This document shows positions 16,967 through 26,554 of a DNA stretch of 40,386 nt, piece after piece. Position numbers and translations under genes: made by a program. Position 1 is the stretch's first letter. Each line of letters begins with the position of its first letter. Under the pieces are notes generated by a model. That model saw nothing but the letters and a program-made list of their open reading frames with translations, did no database searches and had not been told where the DNA came from. The DNA comes from Synechococcus sp. UW140 (GTDB taxonomy: Bacteria; Cyanobacteriota; Cyanobacteriia; PCC-6307; Cyanobiaceae). The stretch covers positions 1 to 40,386 of the forward strand of contig CAMCMT010000024.1 of NCBI GenBank assembly GCA_945875915.1, in the 5' to 3' direction.

Positions 16967-17083
16967 TCAATAATGAGATTGAAAAGAGGGTGTCAGAGCC
17001 GCCTGGGGCCAGGGGATCAAGGGGGTCACTTGCGCACCCTTGGGCACCTCGATCACAAAACCAGGTTGGGCCTGGAATGTCAT
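16967..17083 (-). CDS. Probable small protein, 38 residues
   Basis: ATG 17083 to TGA 16967-16969 encodes 38 residues. The start reads MTFQAQPGFVIEVPKGAQV and the end TPSFQSHY. The composition is protein-like (balanced charged, hydrophobic and Pro/Gly residues, no low complexity), and codons in the middle use the G/C-ending choices of neighbouring genes. The frame stays open upstream to about 17183 with less typical codons and no other start. No membrane helix or signal peptide; no Shine-Dalgarno sequence is obvious. A strong terminator follows on the same strand and an inverted repeat lies upstream. I do not recognise a family. Alternatively it could be the tail of a decayed gene. Confidence 0.45.
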   Translation of the reverse strand: MTFQAQPGFVIEVPKGAQVTPLIPWPQAALTPSFQSHY

Positions 17084-17385
17084 GTCAGCGATGCGGGGGG
17101 TGGATTCTAAGCCGGAATTCCGAGCAGGAATGGGAAATGGCCTTTCGGGGAGACTAGTGGAGCAGGGGCTCTGACAGGTTGTCGTGTTTCACTTCCCTTC
17201 CTGCACGGGCATGAAGGCGGTTAACACACTCTGAGCACGTCATGAATACACCGGTAAAAATGCATCATGACGGCTGCAGATGCGACCTTTGGATTTCTCC
17301 TGGTGCCGCTGAACGCACTATGGGGCAAGGTTGCGATCAAGTCGCCCAGTGTTTACTCTTCGTTGGAAAAGAATTGCCTGAGCGA
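17084..17385. other. Gene-free stretch with an 8-bp inverted repeat
   Basis: Between the recD stop and the 38-codon gene I see no gene. Perfect inverted arms CGTCATGA (17238-17245) and TCATGACG (17265-17272) flank 19 bases. This could be a dimeric regulator site upstream of the small gene or a loose stem in a recD 3' region. Confidence 0.45.
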
Positions 17386-19251
17386 TCAGTCCAGCGCAAG
17401 CCAGCTGGGCGCGTTGGTGGTGATGAGCCAGGCCCGCTGGCGGGCCCGGGTAAGGCCCGTATAGAGCAGGCGCGGATCCCAGTGGCGCGTTTGGGGAACC
17501 AGCAGCACCACCTCCTGGTACTGGCTGCCCTGGGATTTATGGATCGTGAGGGCCAGGGCCGGTTCGGCGGCGCCCAGGCGGGCGGGGTGGAACAGGCGTG
17601 CCCCAGGGCTGCTGGCTCCAGTCGTAGCCCCAATGTGGGCTGGAAAGGGCCCCGGAAATAGCACCAGCCGTTCGTCCGCCCGCTCCACCAGCACGCCGAT
17701 GTCGCCGTTGGCGAGCCCCTCTTCAGCCAGGTTGCGCTGGCAGAGCACGGGCGTGCCCAGGGGCCAGTGCTGGATGGCTTTGCCGGCGGCCTTGCCCAGG
17801 AGCTGGCGCTGCAGCGCTTCCACCCCCCAGGCCCCCTGGCGCACGGGGCTGAGCAGCACGCAGGCCTCCAGTTCGGCCAGCAGGGCAGCGATGGACGCTG
17901 GGGGCCTGGGGCTGCGCTCGCCCTCGGCACCGGCCCCGGCGGCCCAGGGTCCCCAGTCGATCGCTTCGGCCAGGTCCTGGAGCCGGTGCTGGTGGCGTCG
18001 CAATCGCTCCAGGGCTGGGCCGGGCAGGCGGTCCGCCGGGTGACGCTGCCAGACCAGGTTGTCTGCGGGCCCCAGGCTGGCTAACTGAGTGCGCAAGCCA
18101 GCCCCGCTCCCGTGGCGAAGCAGGGCGTCTCCTGGGCCAGGTCGCAGCGCAGCAGCGAAGGCAGCGATGGCGCCGTTGTTGCGATAGGTCGTTTTCAGTT
18201 CGATGGCGGCCTCGCCGAGGGCGAGGAGGCGGCCGGGCTGGCCCAGCTCCTGCAACACCGCGCCCGGGCCCACCGGTGGCAACTGGGCCGGATCGCCCAC
18301 CAGCAGCAGCTGGCAGGAGTCCGGCAGGGCCTCCAGCAGGGCCGCCATCAGGGGTAGGTCCACCATCGACAGCTCATCGACCACCAGCAGGTCGAGGGCG
18401 AGCGGATGGCGGCGGTTGCGGCCGAAGCGCTCACCGCTGCTCTCCAGCAGCCGGTGCAGGGTGGTGCAGGCGGCCTGGCCCAGGCGTTCGGCCAGGGGGC
18501 CCGCCAGCCCTTGGCTGCCCTCCTGCAGGGTGCTGCGCAGCCGGGCCGCCGCCTTGCCCGTGGGGGCGGCCAGGTGCAGCCGCAGCTCGGGCCGCAGGGC
18601 CAGCAGCGCCCCGAGCATCTGCACCACCGTGCTGGTTTTGCCCGTACCGGGGCCGCCGCCCAGGAGCACCAGGCGATGGCGCAACAGGGCCGCCACCGCC
18701 TGCTGTTGCTGGCGGTCCAGGCCCTGGCTTGCGGCGCTAGCCACCGCCTGGTCCACGGCCGTCGGCTCCAGCGGTGGGCTCAAGGGCGCCTGGGCCCGGG
18801 CCGTGAGTTGCCCCAAGCAGCTCTCCAATTGCAGGTGCCAGCGGCGCCAACGCAGGCGCCCCTCGCTCCAAACCAGGGGCGCCTCCGGCAGGCGCTCGAG
18901 CTCGCTGGCTGGCACCGCCAGGGCTGAGGCGGCCAGGGCCAGGCGGTGGCGCTCCGGCCAACCCTCGGGGTCGATCGCTTCGGGCGCCGGGCCGTCCAGG
19001 TCCAGCTCCAGCTCGCCCCGCTCCAGGGCGGCGGCCATGGCCCCAATCAGTTCTGCCAGGGTGGGGTCCGTAGGGCTGTTCGTGGGATTTTCACCGCCGC
19101 ACAGCCTGGGCAGGGCCTCGATCAGGGCCAGGGCCAGGGGGCTGGGGGCTAGCGGGGCACGGGGCAGTGGCGCTGCGTTGTCTGGTTCTGGACTGCCTCG
19201 ATGGGCTGGATTGCCATCGGGTCGGAGCTTGGGCGGTTTGGCTGGGGTCAT
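17386..19251 (-). CDS. recD: Exodeoxyribonuclease V alpha subunit RecD
   Basis: RecD is the 5'-3' helicase motor of RecBCD, which processes double-strand breaks for RecA-dependent repair and degrades foreign linear DNA. The 621-residue protein has Walker A GGGPGTGKTST (K205), the DELSMVDLPLMAALLEAL helicase II block, LLVGDPAQLPPVGPGAVL, and C-terminal TIHKSQGSQYQEVVLLVPQ and LYTGLTRARQRAWLIT. The length is close to that of E. coli RecD (608). ATG 19251 overlaps the recB stop by 4 bp (translational coupling). It is the last gene of a phosphoesterase-recC-recB-recD run. Confidence 0.95.
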   Translation of the reverse strand: MTPAKPPKLRPDGNPAHRGSPEPDNAAPLPRAPLAPSPLALALIEALPRLCGGENPTNSPTDPTLAELIGAMAAALERGELELDLDGPAPEAIDPEGWPERHRLALAASALAVPASELERLPEAPLVWSEGRLRWRRWHLQLESCLGQLTARAQAPLSPPLEPTAVDQAVASAASQGLDRQQQQAVAALLRHRLVLLGGGPGTGKTSTVVQMLGALLALRPELRLHLAAPTGKAAARLRSTLQEGSQGLAGPLAERLGQAACTTLHRLLESSGERFGRNRRHPLALDLLVVDELSMVDLPLMAALLEALPDSCQLLLVGDPAQLPPVGPGAVLQELGQPGRLLALGEAAIELKTTYRNNGAIAAFAAALRPGPGDALLRHGSGAGLRTQLASLGPADNLVWQRHPADRLPGPALERLRRHQHRLQDLAEAIDWGPWAAGAGAEGERSPRPPASIAALLAELEACVLLSPVRQGAWGVEALQRQLLGKAAGKAIQHWPLGTPVLCQRNLAEEGLANGDIGVLVERADERLVLFPGPFPAHIGATTGASSPGARLFHPARLGAAEPALALTIHKSQGSQYQEVVLLVPQTRHWDPRLLYTGLTRARQRAWLITTNAPSWLALD

Positions 19252-22200
19252 GGGGTCCCCTGGCGCAGCAGCGCGTCCAAGGCCAGCACCCGGCTGAGCG
19301 GCGGGCGCTCCACCAGGCAGCCCGGCACGGGGTCGGCCGTGGTGGGGCCGGGCAGGCCCCGCAGGAACAGGTAGGCGTAGCCGCCCAGATGGGTGTTTGG
19401 CTCGTAATCAGGCAAACGCCAACGCAGATAGCGATGTAGAGCCACCAGGTACAGGTGGGCCTGCAGGGGGTAGTGGTGGTGCTCCATCTGGTTCACCATC
19501 GCCGCCTGGTGGTAGTGGAGCGGCCCGCAGGCGCTCGGTTGGCCGGCTGGGTCCCGCTCGCCAATCCAGTTGCTTTTCCAATCGATCACCCACCAGCGCC
19601 CAGCCACCCGGCAGACCAGGTCCATGGAGCCCGTCAGAAAACCGCGGCTGGCGATGTTGAGGCGCCCTAGTCCGCGGTCATAGGTCGCCCCAAAGAGTCC
19701 GCCCGGGTGGCTGGCGAACACCTGGGCCAGGCCCTTTGTGGTGATCAGGGGCTGAACGCTGCCACCAACGGCAAGGCCGCCTGCCCGGGCCACGGCTAGG
19801 GGCAGGTCGAAGCCCATCTCGTTGATGCGCTGGGAGGCGGGTAGCTCGGCCAGGCAAAAGCGGCCAAGGGGGCCGCCCAGGGGGGTGTGGCGCAGCTGGT
19901 CTAGGGCCCGCTGGACGGGGCCCAGTTCCGTGGCGGCCAGGCCGGCCCGGGCCAGTTCCCGGCGGATCACTGCCGTGTTGGCGTCGCTGTTGCCGTCCTG
20001 CTGGAAGTCGACCTGTTCAAGGATGCGGTGGAGGGCATCCCCCGGCCCGGCTCCCCGGGGAAAGTGGCTTAAGGGGCCATGGGCGCTCCAGGCTTCGCCC
20101 CCTGGCTCGCCTGGGCTACCGCCAGAAGCTGGTCGTCCTGATGGTCTGGGGGCAGGGTTGGGACCTGGCTCAAAATCGCCGCCAATCCCAGCGAGGGTTT
20201 CGTTCTCGGATAGCAGCAGGTCTGCTTCTCTGCCCTCCTCGCTCACCTGGGGCGGCAGCGGTTCCTGGCTGCCATGGGTCCAGCCCGAATAACTGCTGCG
20301 GCCCCAGCTGCGGTCAAGCCGGTGCCGGGGCACGGGCCCGCAGCTGAGGGTTTCAGGCGTTGAAGGCGGTATCCAGCGGCTGGGCAGGGCTGGCAGGGGG
20401 GCGGGTTCGAGGCGCTGCAGGGGCAGGTCGCGTTCATGGCCATCGGCATCGAACAACCAGGGGCCGATCGCCCCGGCCTGGCCGGCAGGGTCCTTGGGCA
20501 GGCCCAGCACCAGCAGGTGCCGCGCCCGGGTGGCGGCCACGTAGGCCAGCCGCTCCCGTTCCTGGGCCTGGGCGGCCTGGTCCTGGAGGCTGGCCAGGCG
20601 GCCGATGCCCCAGTGGGGGTCCAGGTGCAGGTCCAGCCGCGGCCGGCTGGCCCCGGCGGGCTGCCAGCGACGACCGAGCTGGGCCAGGCCGGCCTTGATT
20701 GCCGGCTGGCCTTGCCAGAGGTAGGGGCAGATCACCACCGGGTATTCCAGCCCCTTACTGCGATACACCGTCACGACCGCAATCGCCGCCTGGGCCGCAT
20801 CGCTGTTGAGTTGGTGGTTGGCGGGCACGGAGCGATCCTCTGCCAATCGCAGGCTGCGTAACCAGTCCGCCGCCGCCCCGGCCCCCAGTTGCTCGCAGTG
20901 CATGCGTTCCTGCACCAACTCGGCGGTCTGCATCAGGTCGGCCAGGAGTCGCCCACCCAGGGCCAACCGGGCCAGGCCCTCGTGGTCGAGAAGCTGGGCC
21001 AGGCTGGCTAGTACCCCTTGGCGAGGCAGGTCCAGGGCGAGGCGGCTGATGGCTTCTGCCAGTCGATCCCAGCGCTCTGGATCGGGCCCTGCCAGCTCCT
21101 GGGCACTCCAGCCCAGCAGGGGGGAGGCGGCCAGAAGGCGCAGGCGCCTGGTGCTGCCCGGATCGGCCAGGGCATCGAGGAGCCGCTGCAGGCCCGTGGC
21201 GCCGGCGCTAGCAAACACATCGCCAATACTGACTAGCCGGCTTGGGAGGCCGCGCCGTTGCAGGGCTAGCCGCAGGGCTTCCGCCTCCCGGTGTTTGCCG
21301 ACGAGCAGGCAAAGATCGCCGGGGCTAAGGGGCCGCTGCTTGCTGTCGAGGATTGGCCCTGCACCGTCCTCGCTTGCTGGCTCGGTTTTGCCCTCCCGCA
21401 GCTGGAGCTGGCGCTGCAAAAGCTGGAGGCAAAGGGCCGCCACCTGGTCGGCCAGCTGGTCGCTATCGAGGGCCAGCAGCTGCAGGGGTTGCTCGCCGTC
21501 GTCCAGCAGCAGCTCCCCTTTTTCGGCGCAGGACTCCACTTCAGGCACCTCCAGCCTGGAGAGGGTCAGTCCCGGCGCCATCAGGGCGTTGAGGGCCTGC
21601 ACCAGGGGCTTGGAGGAGCGGCGGTTCTGGCGCAAGCCATGGAGGCCATCGGCCCGGGCCCGGGCCCGTTGGTAGGTGGCCAGGTCGCCGCCGCGGAAGC
21701 GGTAGATGGCCTGCTTGGGGTCCCCCACTAACACCACGAGGTGACTGGCATTGGCTCCGGATTCGGCCAGGAAGGCCCGCTCCAGGATCCGCCACTGGAT
21801 CGGATCGGTGTCCTGGAATTCATCGACCAGGGCAACCCGGTAGCGCCGGCGCAGGGCCGTGATCAGGGCGCCGCGTTCCTGGCCGGAGGGGCCCGGGTCG
21901 AGGCCTTCGAGCAACTGGGCAAAGCCCATGCGGCCGCTGCGCTGGCGCCGGCGTAGCAACTCCTGGCGGGCCCAATGGCCGAAGTGCAGCAGGGTTAGCT
22001 CTAGGGGCCCATCCACCAGCTCGGCGATCGCCTCAAGCAGGGGCCGCTGCGGCAGGGAGATCGGCCCGTCCTCGTAGGGGGCCACCATGCGGGTGAACGG
22101 CCCAGGGTGGAAGTATTCCCGCAACAGCTTCTCTTGCACCACCGCCCGGTAGCTGGGCAGGGCCGCTCGCTGCTCCTGGTCAGCGATCCAGCCGTTGAGG

Positions 22201-23060
22201 GCCCCGACCCGGTTGCTGCGCGGTTTGGCTGAGTACTTGCAGGCTGATGGGAACGCCTTGGAGCCGAACCGGCCGCGCAGGTCGGCGGCCGTGAAGCAGA
22301 AGGCCTGCTCCAGGGCAACAGCGCCCTGGTGCCAGAGGCGGACAAACCGCTGCCAGCGCTGGGGCCAGATCGCCTCCAGTTGGGGGGCTAGGGGCTGGTC
22401 GGCGTGGATCTCCGCCGGCAATGGATCGAGCTCCAGGGCGGGATCGCTATCCATCCGGGTGAGCACGCCCACCAGGTGCTCGAAGCGCAGGCCCCGCTCC
22501 TGCAGGCCGCCCAGGAGCTCCGGCGGCAGGGACAGCAGCTGCCCTTGCCAGTAGTCATGCACGATTTCCAGTCGCAATTGGCTGTCGTCGCTCTCGAGCT
22601 CCACGGCCGGGCCCAGGCCCGCCTCTAAGGCCTGCCGTTGCAGGCTGCGGCGGCAGAAGCCATGGATCGTGGTGATGTCGGCCCGATCGAGATCCTCGAG
22701 GGCTTCGAGCAGGCGGGCGCGCAGGGTCCACTGGGCCTGGGGGTCCGGGTTTTGGCCTTGATGCCACTGGGCCAGGGTGTCGTCTGGATAGGTCTGGGAC
22801 TCGCCTGGGGCTTCGAGGGCTTCGAGGCCCTGCTGCAGTCGCCGGGCGATGCGATCGCGCAGTTCGCCTGCGGCTGACTCGGTGAAGGTCACCACCAGCA
22901 GCTCCTGCAGCCGTTGCTGGCGTTCGGCCACCAAACGCAGCACCAGGTGGGCCAGGGCAAAGGTCTTGCCCGTGCCGGCGCTGGCCTCCAGCAGCTGCAG
23001 GCCCGGATCGAGCGGGAACTGGTTGGCGTCGAAATCCTGGAGCGGCGGGCTGGGTCTCAT
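19248..23060 (-). CDS. recB: Exodeoxyribonuclease V beta subunit RecB
   Basis: The 1270-residue RecB subunit: a UvrD-like 3'-5' helicase fused to a RecB-type nuclease. Walker A is ASAGTGKTFAL (K32); further helicase motifs are TIHGFCRRSL, ALVDEFQDTDPIQWRI, VGDPKQAIYRFRGGDLATY, VTVYRSKGLEYPVVICPYL and LAYVAATRARHLL. The C-terminal nuclease retains GSMDLVCRVAGRWWVIDWKSN with D1147, D1160 and K1162 corresponding to the E. coli catalytic residues, so both activities look intact. A Pro/Gly/Ser-rich linker of about 100 residues (around 920-1020) separates the two. ATG start. It overlaps recC by 4 bp upstream and recD by 4 bp downstream. Confidence 0.95.
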   Translation of the reverse strand: MRPSPPLQDFDANQFPLDPGLQLLEASAGTGKTFALAHLVLRLVAERQQRLQELLVVTFTESAAGELRDRIARRLQQGLEALEAPGESQTYPDDTLAQWHQGQNPDPQAQWTLRARLLEALEDLDRADITTIHGFCRRSLQRQALEAGLGPAVELESDDSQLRLEIVHDYWQGQLLSLPPELLGGLQERGLRFEHLVGVLTRMDSDPALELDPLPAEIHADQPLAPQLEAIWPQRWQRFVRLWHQGAVALEQAFCFTAADLRGRFGSKAFPSACKYSAKPRSNRVGALNGWIADQEQRAALPSYRAVVQEKLLREYFHPGPFTRMVAPYEDGPISLPQRPLLEAIAELVDGPLELTLLHFGHWARQELLRRRQRSGRMGFAQLLEGLDPGPSGQERGALITALRRRYRVALVDEFQDTDPIQWRILERAFLAESGANASHLVVLVGDPKQAIYRFRGGDLATYQRARARADGLHGLRQNRRSSKPLVQALNALMAPGLTLSRLEVPEVESCAEKGELLLDDGEQPLQLLALDSDQLADQVAALCLQLLQRQLQLREGKTEPASEDGAGPILDSKQRPLSPGDLCLLVGKHREAEALRLALQRRGLPSRLVSIGDVFASAGATGLQRLLDALADPGSTRRLRLLAASPLLGWSAQELAGPDPERWDRLAEAISRLALDLPRQGVLASLAQLLDHEGLARLALGGRLLADLMQTAELVQERMHCEQLGAGAAADWLRSLRLAEDRSVPANHQLNSDAAQAAIAVVTVYRSKGLEYPVVICPYLWQGQPAIKAGLAQLGRRWQPAGASRPRLDLHLDPHWGIGRLASLQDQAAQAQERERLAYVAATRARHLLVLGLPKDPAGQAGAIGPWLFDADGHERDLPLQRLEPAPLPALPSRWIPPSTPETLSCGPVPRHRLDRSWGRSSYSGWTHGSQEPLPPQVSEEGREADLLLSENETLAGIGGDFEPGPNPAPRPSGRPASGGSPGEPGGEAWSAHGPLSHFPRGAGPGDALHRILEQVDFQQDGNSDANTAVIRRELARAGLAATELGPVQRALDQLRHTPLGGPLGRFCLAELPASQRINEMGFDLPLAVARAGGLAVGGSVQPLITTKGLAQVFASHPGGLFGATYDRGLGRLNIASRGFLTGSMDLVCRVAGRWWVIDWKSNWIGERDPAGQPSACGPLHYHQAAMVNQMEHHHYPLQAHLYLVALHRYLRWRLPDYEPNTHLGGYAYLFLRGLPGPTTADPVPGCLVERPPLSRVLALDALLRQGTP

Positions 23061-26000
23061 GGCTTGAGGGGCTCCAACCGTTGCAATAGGGGGCCATGGA
23101 AGGCGCAGGCCAGCGCGCCGAAGGCTTCATCCACCAGCTCCCGGCCTGGACGGTCGGCGCCAAAGCAGAGGGCCAGGCTGGCCTGCTGGCGTTCGGCGCG
23201 GTGGTTGGGGCCCCCTTCCCAACACTCGCTGGCCTTGGCCCGGCCCGTGCCGGCCTGGCGCCGTTCGGCTTGGGCATAGGCCCAGCCCGTTTCCGGCGGT
23301 AGGGGCCAGCAGTGCTGGCGCCCCTGCTCCCGCCAGGCCACCAGTTGCTCCAGCAGGCTGCCGGCTTCCAGGGGACTGGCGGGCGCGTTGATCTGGGCCA
23401 CGGGCCGGAACTGGTCACCATCGCGGCCGATCAGTAGGCCCCGGCGGGGGGCCGCCCCAGCGGCGGTGGCGAGCAGCAGGGCCAGCCAGAGCTCCTGGTG
23501 GTGGGCGCAGCGCACCTGGGCCGAATGCCAAACCACCAGCGCTTCGCCATGCCAAAGCAACTGCGCCTGCAGACCGGCATGCATCGCCAGGCGCCGCTCC
23601 CCGGGGCCGAGGTCCTGCAGGCTCTTGTGCAAGGAGCCGTAGCGCTTGTTGAGGCGTCCCGACTCCAAAATCCCGGCCGAGCGGGCAGGCAGCAGTCCCT
23701 GGCCGCGGTGCTGGACCAACCAATCCGGCGGGACCAGGGGATCTGGGGAGTCCGGGCCCGGTCCCCCCAGGGTTGGGGCGTCCTCCAGGCTTTGGCGCAG
23801 CAGGCTGGCGCGCAACCGTTCATCCAGCTCCAGGGGATCGAAATCCTCGAGGCCCAAGTCCCACTCCCGCGGCCGCAGGCCCAGCTGCTCCAGCCAGCAG
23901 TCCTGGGGCTGGAGCAGCCAGTGGCGCAGCTCGTTAAACGCCCCAGCCGCTCCCCCCTCCCCCGGGCGCCCGGCCTGGGGGAGATCGCAGGGGGCAGGAC
24001 CATCCGCCAGGGCCAGGGGGGCCAGGACCGTGCTGGCATCAAGGGCCTGGCGGGCCGCCAGCAGGCGCCGGTCGCAGCTGGGGGCAGGCCTGGGGCCGAG
24101 GGGCAGGAAATTGGCCCGCTCCAGGGGGTTCGGGCTGTGCTCGACCAGGAGCTCCCGGACTTGCATCTCGCCGAGTTGCTGCTCCAGCAGGGCCAGCCAT
24201 TGGCGCACCGGCGGGGCTGGTTGACGCGCGTCGCCGTTGCGTTCGTCGCGACTGCACCAGCTCACCAGCAGGTGGTCCCGGGCCGAGAGCAGGCTTTCGA
24301 GCAGCACATAGCGGTCCTGATCGCCGGGGTTGGGGTCGCCTAGAAGCCGCTGCTGCTCCATCAGGTGGAAGCCAGGCCGCTCCCCCTGACGGGGGAAGCT
24401 GCCGCCATCGAGGCCCATCAGCACGATGACCCGGTGGGGAATGGCCCGCATCGGCTCTAGGGCGCTGATCGTGAGCGAGCCACTGCGGTGGCCGAAGCGG
24501 CCGCTGTCGGCATTCAGGCGCTCGGCTAGCACTTCCGCCAGCACCGGCGCCCCTAGCCGCAGGGGGCTACCGGAGGCCACCTCCTGCCAGTCGGCGATGG
24601 CACTGCGCAGCAGTTGCAGTTCCCAGGCCCGTTCACCCCCGTCGCCGAACCAGCTGAGCAGGAGCGTGTCCAGCACCGGCGCCCAGTCGGCCGGGGAGCG
24701 GGCGAGCGCCAGGCGCTTGAGGCTGTGGCGCAGCCGGTTCAGCAGCTGCAGCCAGCGTCCCTGGCGCTCCAGGCTGCCGGCCATGGCCAGGGGAGCGCAA
24801 CCGCCCGGGGCCAGCCCTGGCTGCTCCGGAAGCGCCAGCCCCAACACCAGCCGATCGATCGCCCAGGCCAGGCTGTGGGTCGGGTCGCCGCCGCGATCGC
24901 CCCCATCGAGACCCCAGCGGAAGCCGGCCCGTTGCAACAGTTCGCCGAGGTCCGAAAGCTCGCTGGCCCCCAGGCCCAGGGTCTCCAGCAAGGGGCTGTG
25001 GCTGAGCAGGGCCTCCAGGCCCGAGGCCGTTAGCCGTTCCCCCCCTAGCCGCAGCAAGGCCAGCAGGCTGGTGGCTAGGCCGCCCTGGTCCTGCTGGCTG
25101 CGGTCGGTGAGCCGCCAGGGCAGGGCAATGCCAGTGGCGGCCGTGTCGCCAAACACCGCCGCCACCAGGGGGGCGAATTCCTCCACCTGGGGGGTCATCA
25201 CCAGGATGTCCCGGGGGGTGAGGCTGGCATCGGCGGCGAGAAGTTGCAGCAGCCGATCCCGCAGAATTTGCACCTGACGGAGCCGGCCCGGGCAGGCGTG
25301 AAATTCCAGGGAGCTATCGCCTGGGGGGCGCTCGATTGATCGGACCTGGTCCGGTTCCACCAGGGCCTGTTGCAGCTGCTCCAGCAGGCTGGCCCGCCGC
25401 GGCTCCTGGCTGGGGGTGCCCGCTACGGCGATGGCCGCGGCGGCGGCAAACAGGTCCTGTTGTTGAGATTCGCCCAGCTGGGTCTCGCCGCTGCCCTCAA
25501 GTAATTGCTGGAATTCGGCGCCGAGCCGGCCAAAACGGGCCTCCAGACTGGGCACCCCCAGGCGCCAGTCGTCCCCGAGGGGCTCCAATCCCAAGGGATC
25601 CAGGCCGGCACCATCGAGGTTGGCCAGCCCAGCGGCCCCGGCCCCGGGCCCTCGGCGTTGCCATAGGTCCCGGCAGGGGGTGAGCAGGTAGATCTCCACC
25701 TCTAGCTGGCCGGAGAGGGCCTGGAGCAGGTCCACCTGGATCGGAGCCATGCTGCTCAGCCCGAACAATCGCAGGGGGGACGGCAAGGTGCTGGCGGCCG
25801 CCAGGGTGGCGGGATCGCCGGTTTTCAGGGCTGCGATCGCCTCCAGCACCCGCAGGCCAAAGGGCCTCACCCCGAGGCGACTGGCCAGTTGGCGTAGCAA
25901 CAGCGGTTGCCAGCGCTGCTGCTCTGGCAGGGGCTGGCCCAGGCCGTCCTGGTCCTGGCCTTGCCACCAGGCCGCCACCATGGTCGGCCGGTAGAGGGTG

Positions 26001-26536
26001 TAGTCGTCGAAGGCATCGGCGATGGCCCGGCCCAGTTGCCAAAGGGCCCGGTCCACCACCCCCAGGCCAGAGCCCCGGTCCGCCCCCGCCCCCTGATTGC
26101 TGGCCAGGCTGCCCCTTTCGCGTAGCCATTGGCCCAGCTGGCCGGCCTCGGGCCGCTCCATCAGTTCGGGCAATAGCTCCAGCAGGGGCCAGACCAGCTG
26201 GTTAGCGCGCCAGGGGTCGTTGCCGCTGGCGGCGGGGGTGCCGGCCGGCGGTGTCACCGCCTGGCTGGCCGGCAGGGGCAATCCAGCCACCAGCCGGCGC
26301 AGGTGGCTGCCGGGAAAGGGAAAGCGCAGGTTGGCGCTGATGCCGCCGGCAAAGGCCCCATCGCTCGGATCGCTGCCCAATTCGAGGGCGAGCTGTTCGC
26401 CCAACCAGCGACTGGTCGGCCAGGTATTGACCACCACCTGGGCCTGCTCAAACGGACCTGGGGGTTCGGCTTGCAGTTTGGCGGCGAGCACCTGGGCCAG
26501 CCACTCGATCCGGTTGCTGCGGTAGAGGGTCAGCAA
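23057..26536 (-). CDS. recC: Exodeoxyribonuclease V gamma subunit RecC
   Basis: The 1159-residue RecC scaffold, a catalytically dead helicase/nuclease homologue that holds RecB and RecD and scans for Chi sequences in E. coli. Diagnostic blocks: the N-terminal LYRSNRIEWLAQVLA, QVVVNTWPTSRWLGEQLALELG, GISANLRFPFPGSHLRRL, and PHRVIVLMGLDGGSFPRQGERPGFHLM. The start appears to be TTG 26536; no better start precedes the conserved region. It lies 18 bp downstream of a metallophosphoesterase gene and overlaps recB by 4 bp. The Chi sequence recognised here cannot be inferred from this window. Confidence 0.94.
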   Translation of the reverse strand: MLTLYRSNRIEWLAQVLAAKLQAEPPGPFEQAQVVVNTWPTSRWLGEQLALELGSDPSDGAFAGGISANLRFPFPGSHLRRLVAGLPLPASQAVTPPAGTPAASGNDPWRANQLVWPLLELLPELMERPEAGQLGQWLRERGSLASNQGAGADRGSGLGVVDRALWQLGRAIADAFDDYTLYRPTMVAAWWQGQDQDGLGQPLPEQQRWQPLLLRQLASRLGVRPFGLRVLEAIAALKTGDPATLAAASTLPSPLRLFGLSSMAPIQVDLLQALSGQLEVEIYLLTPCRDLWQRRGPGAGAAGLANLDGAGLDPLGLEPLGDDWRLGVPSLEARFGRLGAEFQQLLEGSGETQLGESQQQDLFAAAAAIAVAGTPSQEPRRASLLEQLQQALVEPDQVRSIERPPGDSSLEFHACPGRLRQVQILRDRLLQLLAADASLTPRDILVMTPQVEEFAPLVAAVFGDTAATGIALPWRLTDRSQQDQGGLATSLLALLRLGGERLTASGLEALLSHSPLLETLGLGASELSDLGELLQRAGFRWGLDGGDRGGDPTHSLAWAIDRLVLGLALPEQPGLAPGGCAPLAMAGSLERQGRWLQLLNRLRHSLKRLALARSPADWAPVLDTLLLSWFGDGGERAWELQLLRSAIADWQEVASGSPLRLGAPVLAEVLAERLNADSGRFGHRSGSLTISALEPMRAIPHRVIVLMGLDGGSFPRQGERPGFHLMEQQRLLGDPNPGDQDRYVLLESLLSARDHLLVSWCSRDERNGDARQPAPPVRQWLALLEQQLGEMQVRELLVEHSPNPLERANFLPLGPRPAPSCDRRLLAARQALDASTVLAPLALADGPAPCDLPQAGRPGEGGAAGAFNELRHWLLQPQDCWLEQLGLRPREWDLGLEDFDPLELDERLRASLLRQSLEDAPTLGGPGPDSPDPLVPPDWLVQHRGQGLLPARSAGILESGRLNKRYGSLHKSLQDLGPGERRLAMHAGLQAQLLWHGEALVVWHSAQVRCAHHQELWLALLLATAAGAAPRRGLLIGRDGDQFRPVAQINAPASPLEAGSLLEQLVAWREQGRQHCWPLPPETGWAYAQAERRQAGTGRAKASECWEGGPNHRAERQQASLALCFGADRPGRELVDEAFGALACAFHGPLLQRLEPLKP

Positions 26537-26554
26537 GGATCGGGCCCGGGGGGG

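Noticed and set aside
18203-19297. 364-codon plus-strand ORF opposite recD
   Set aside because: Arg/Ser/Ala-rich shadow frame with no recognisable domain; recD is complete on the other strand.
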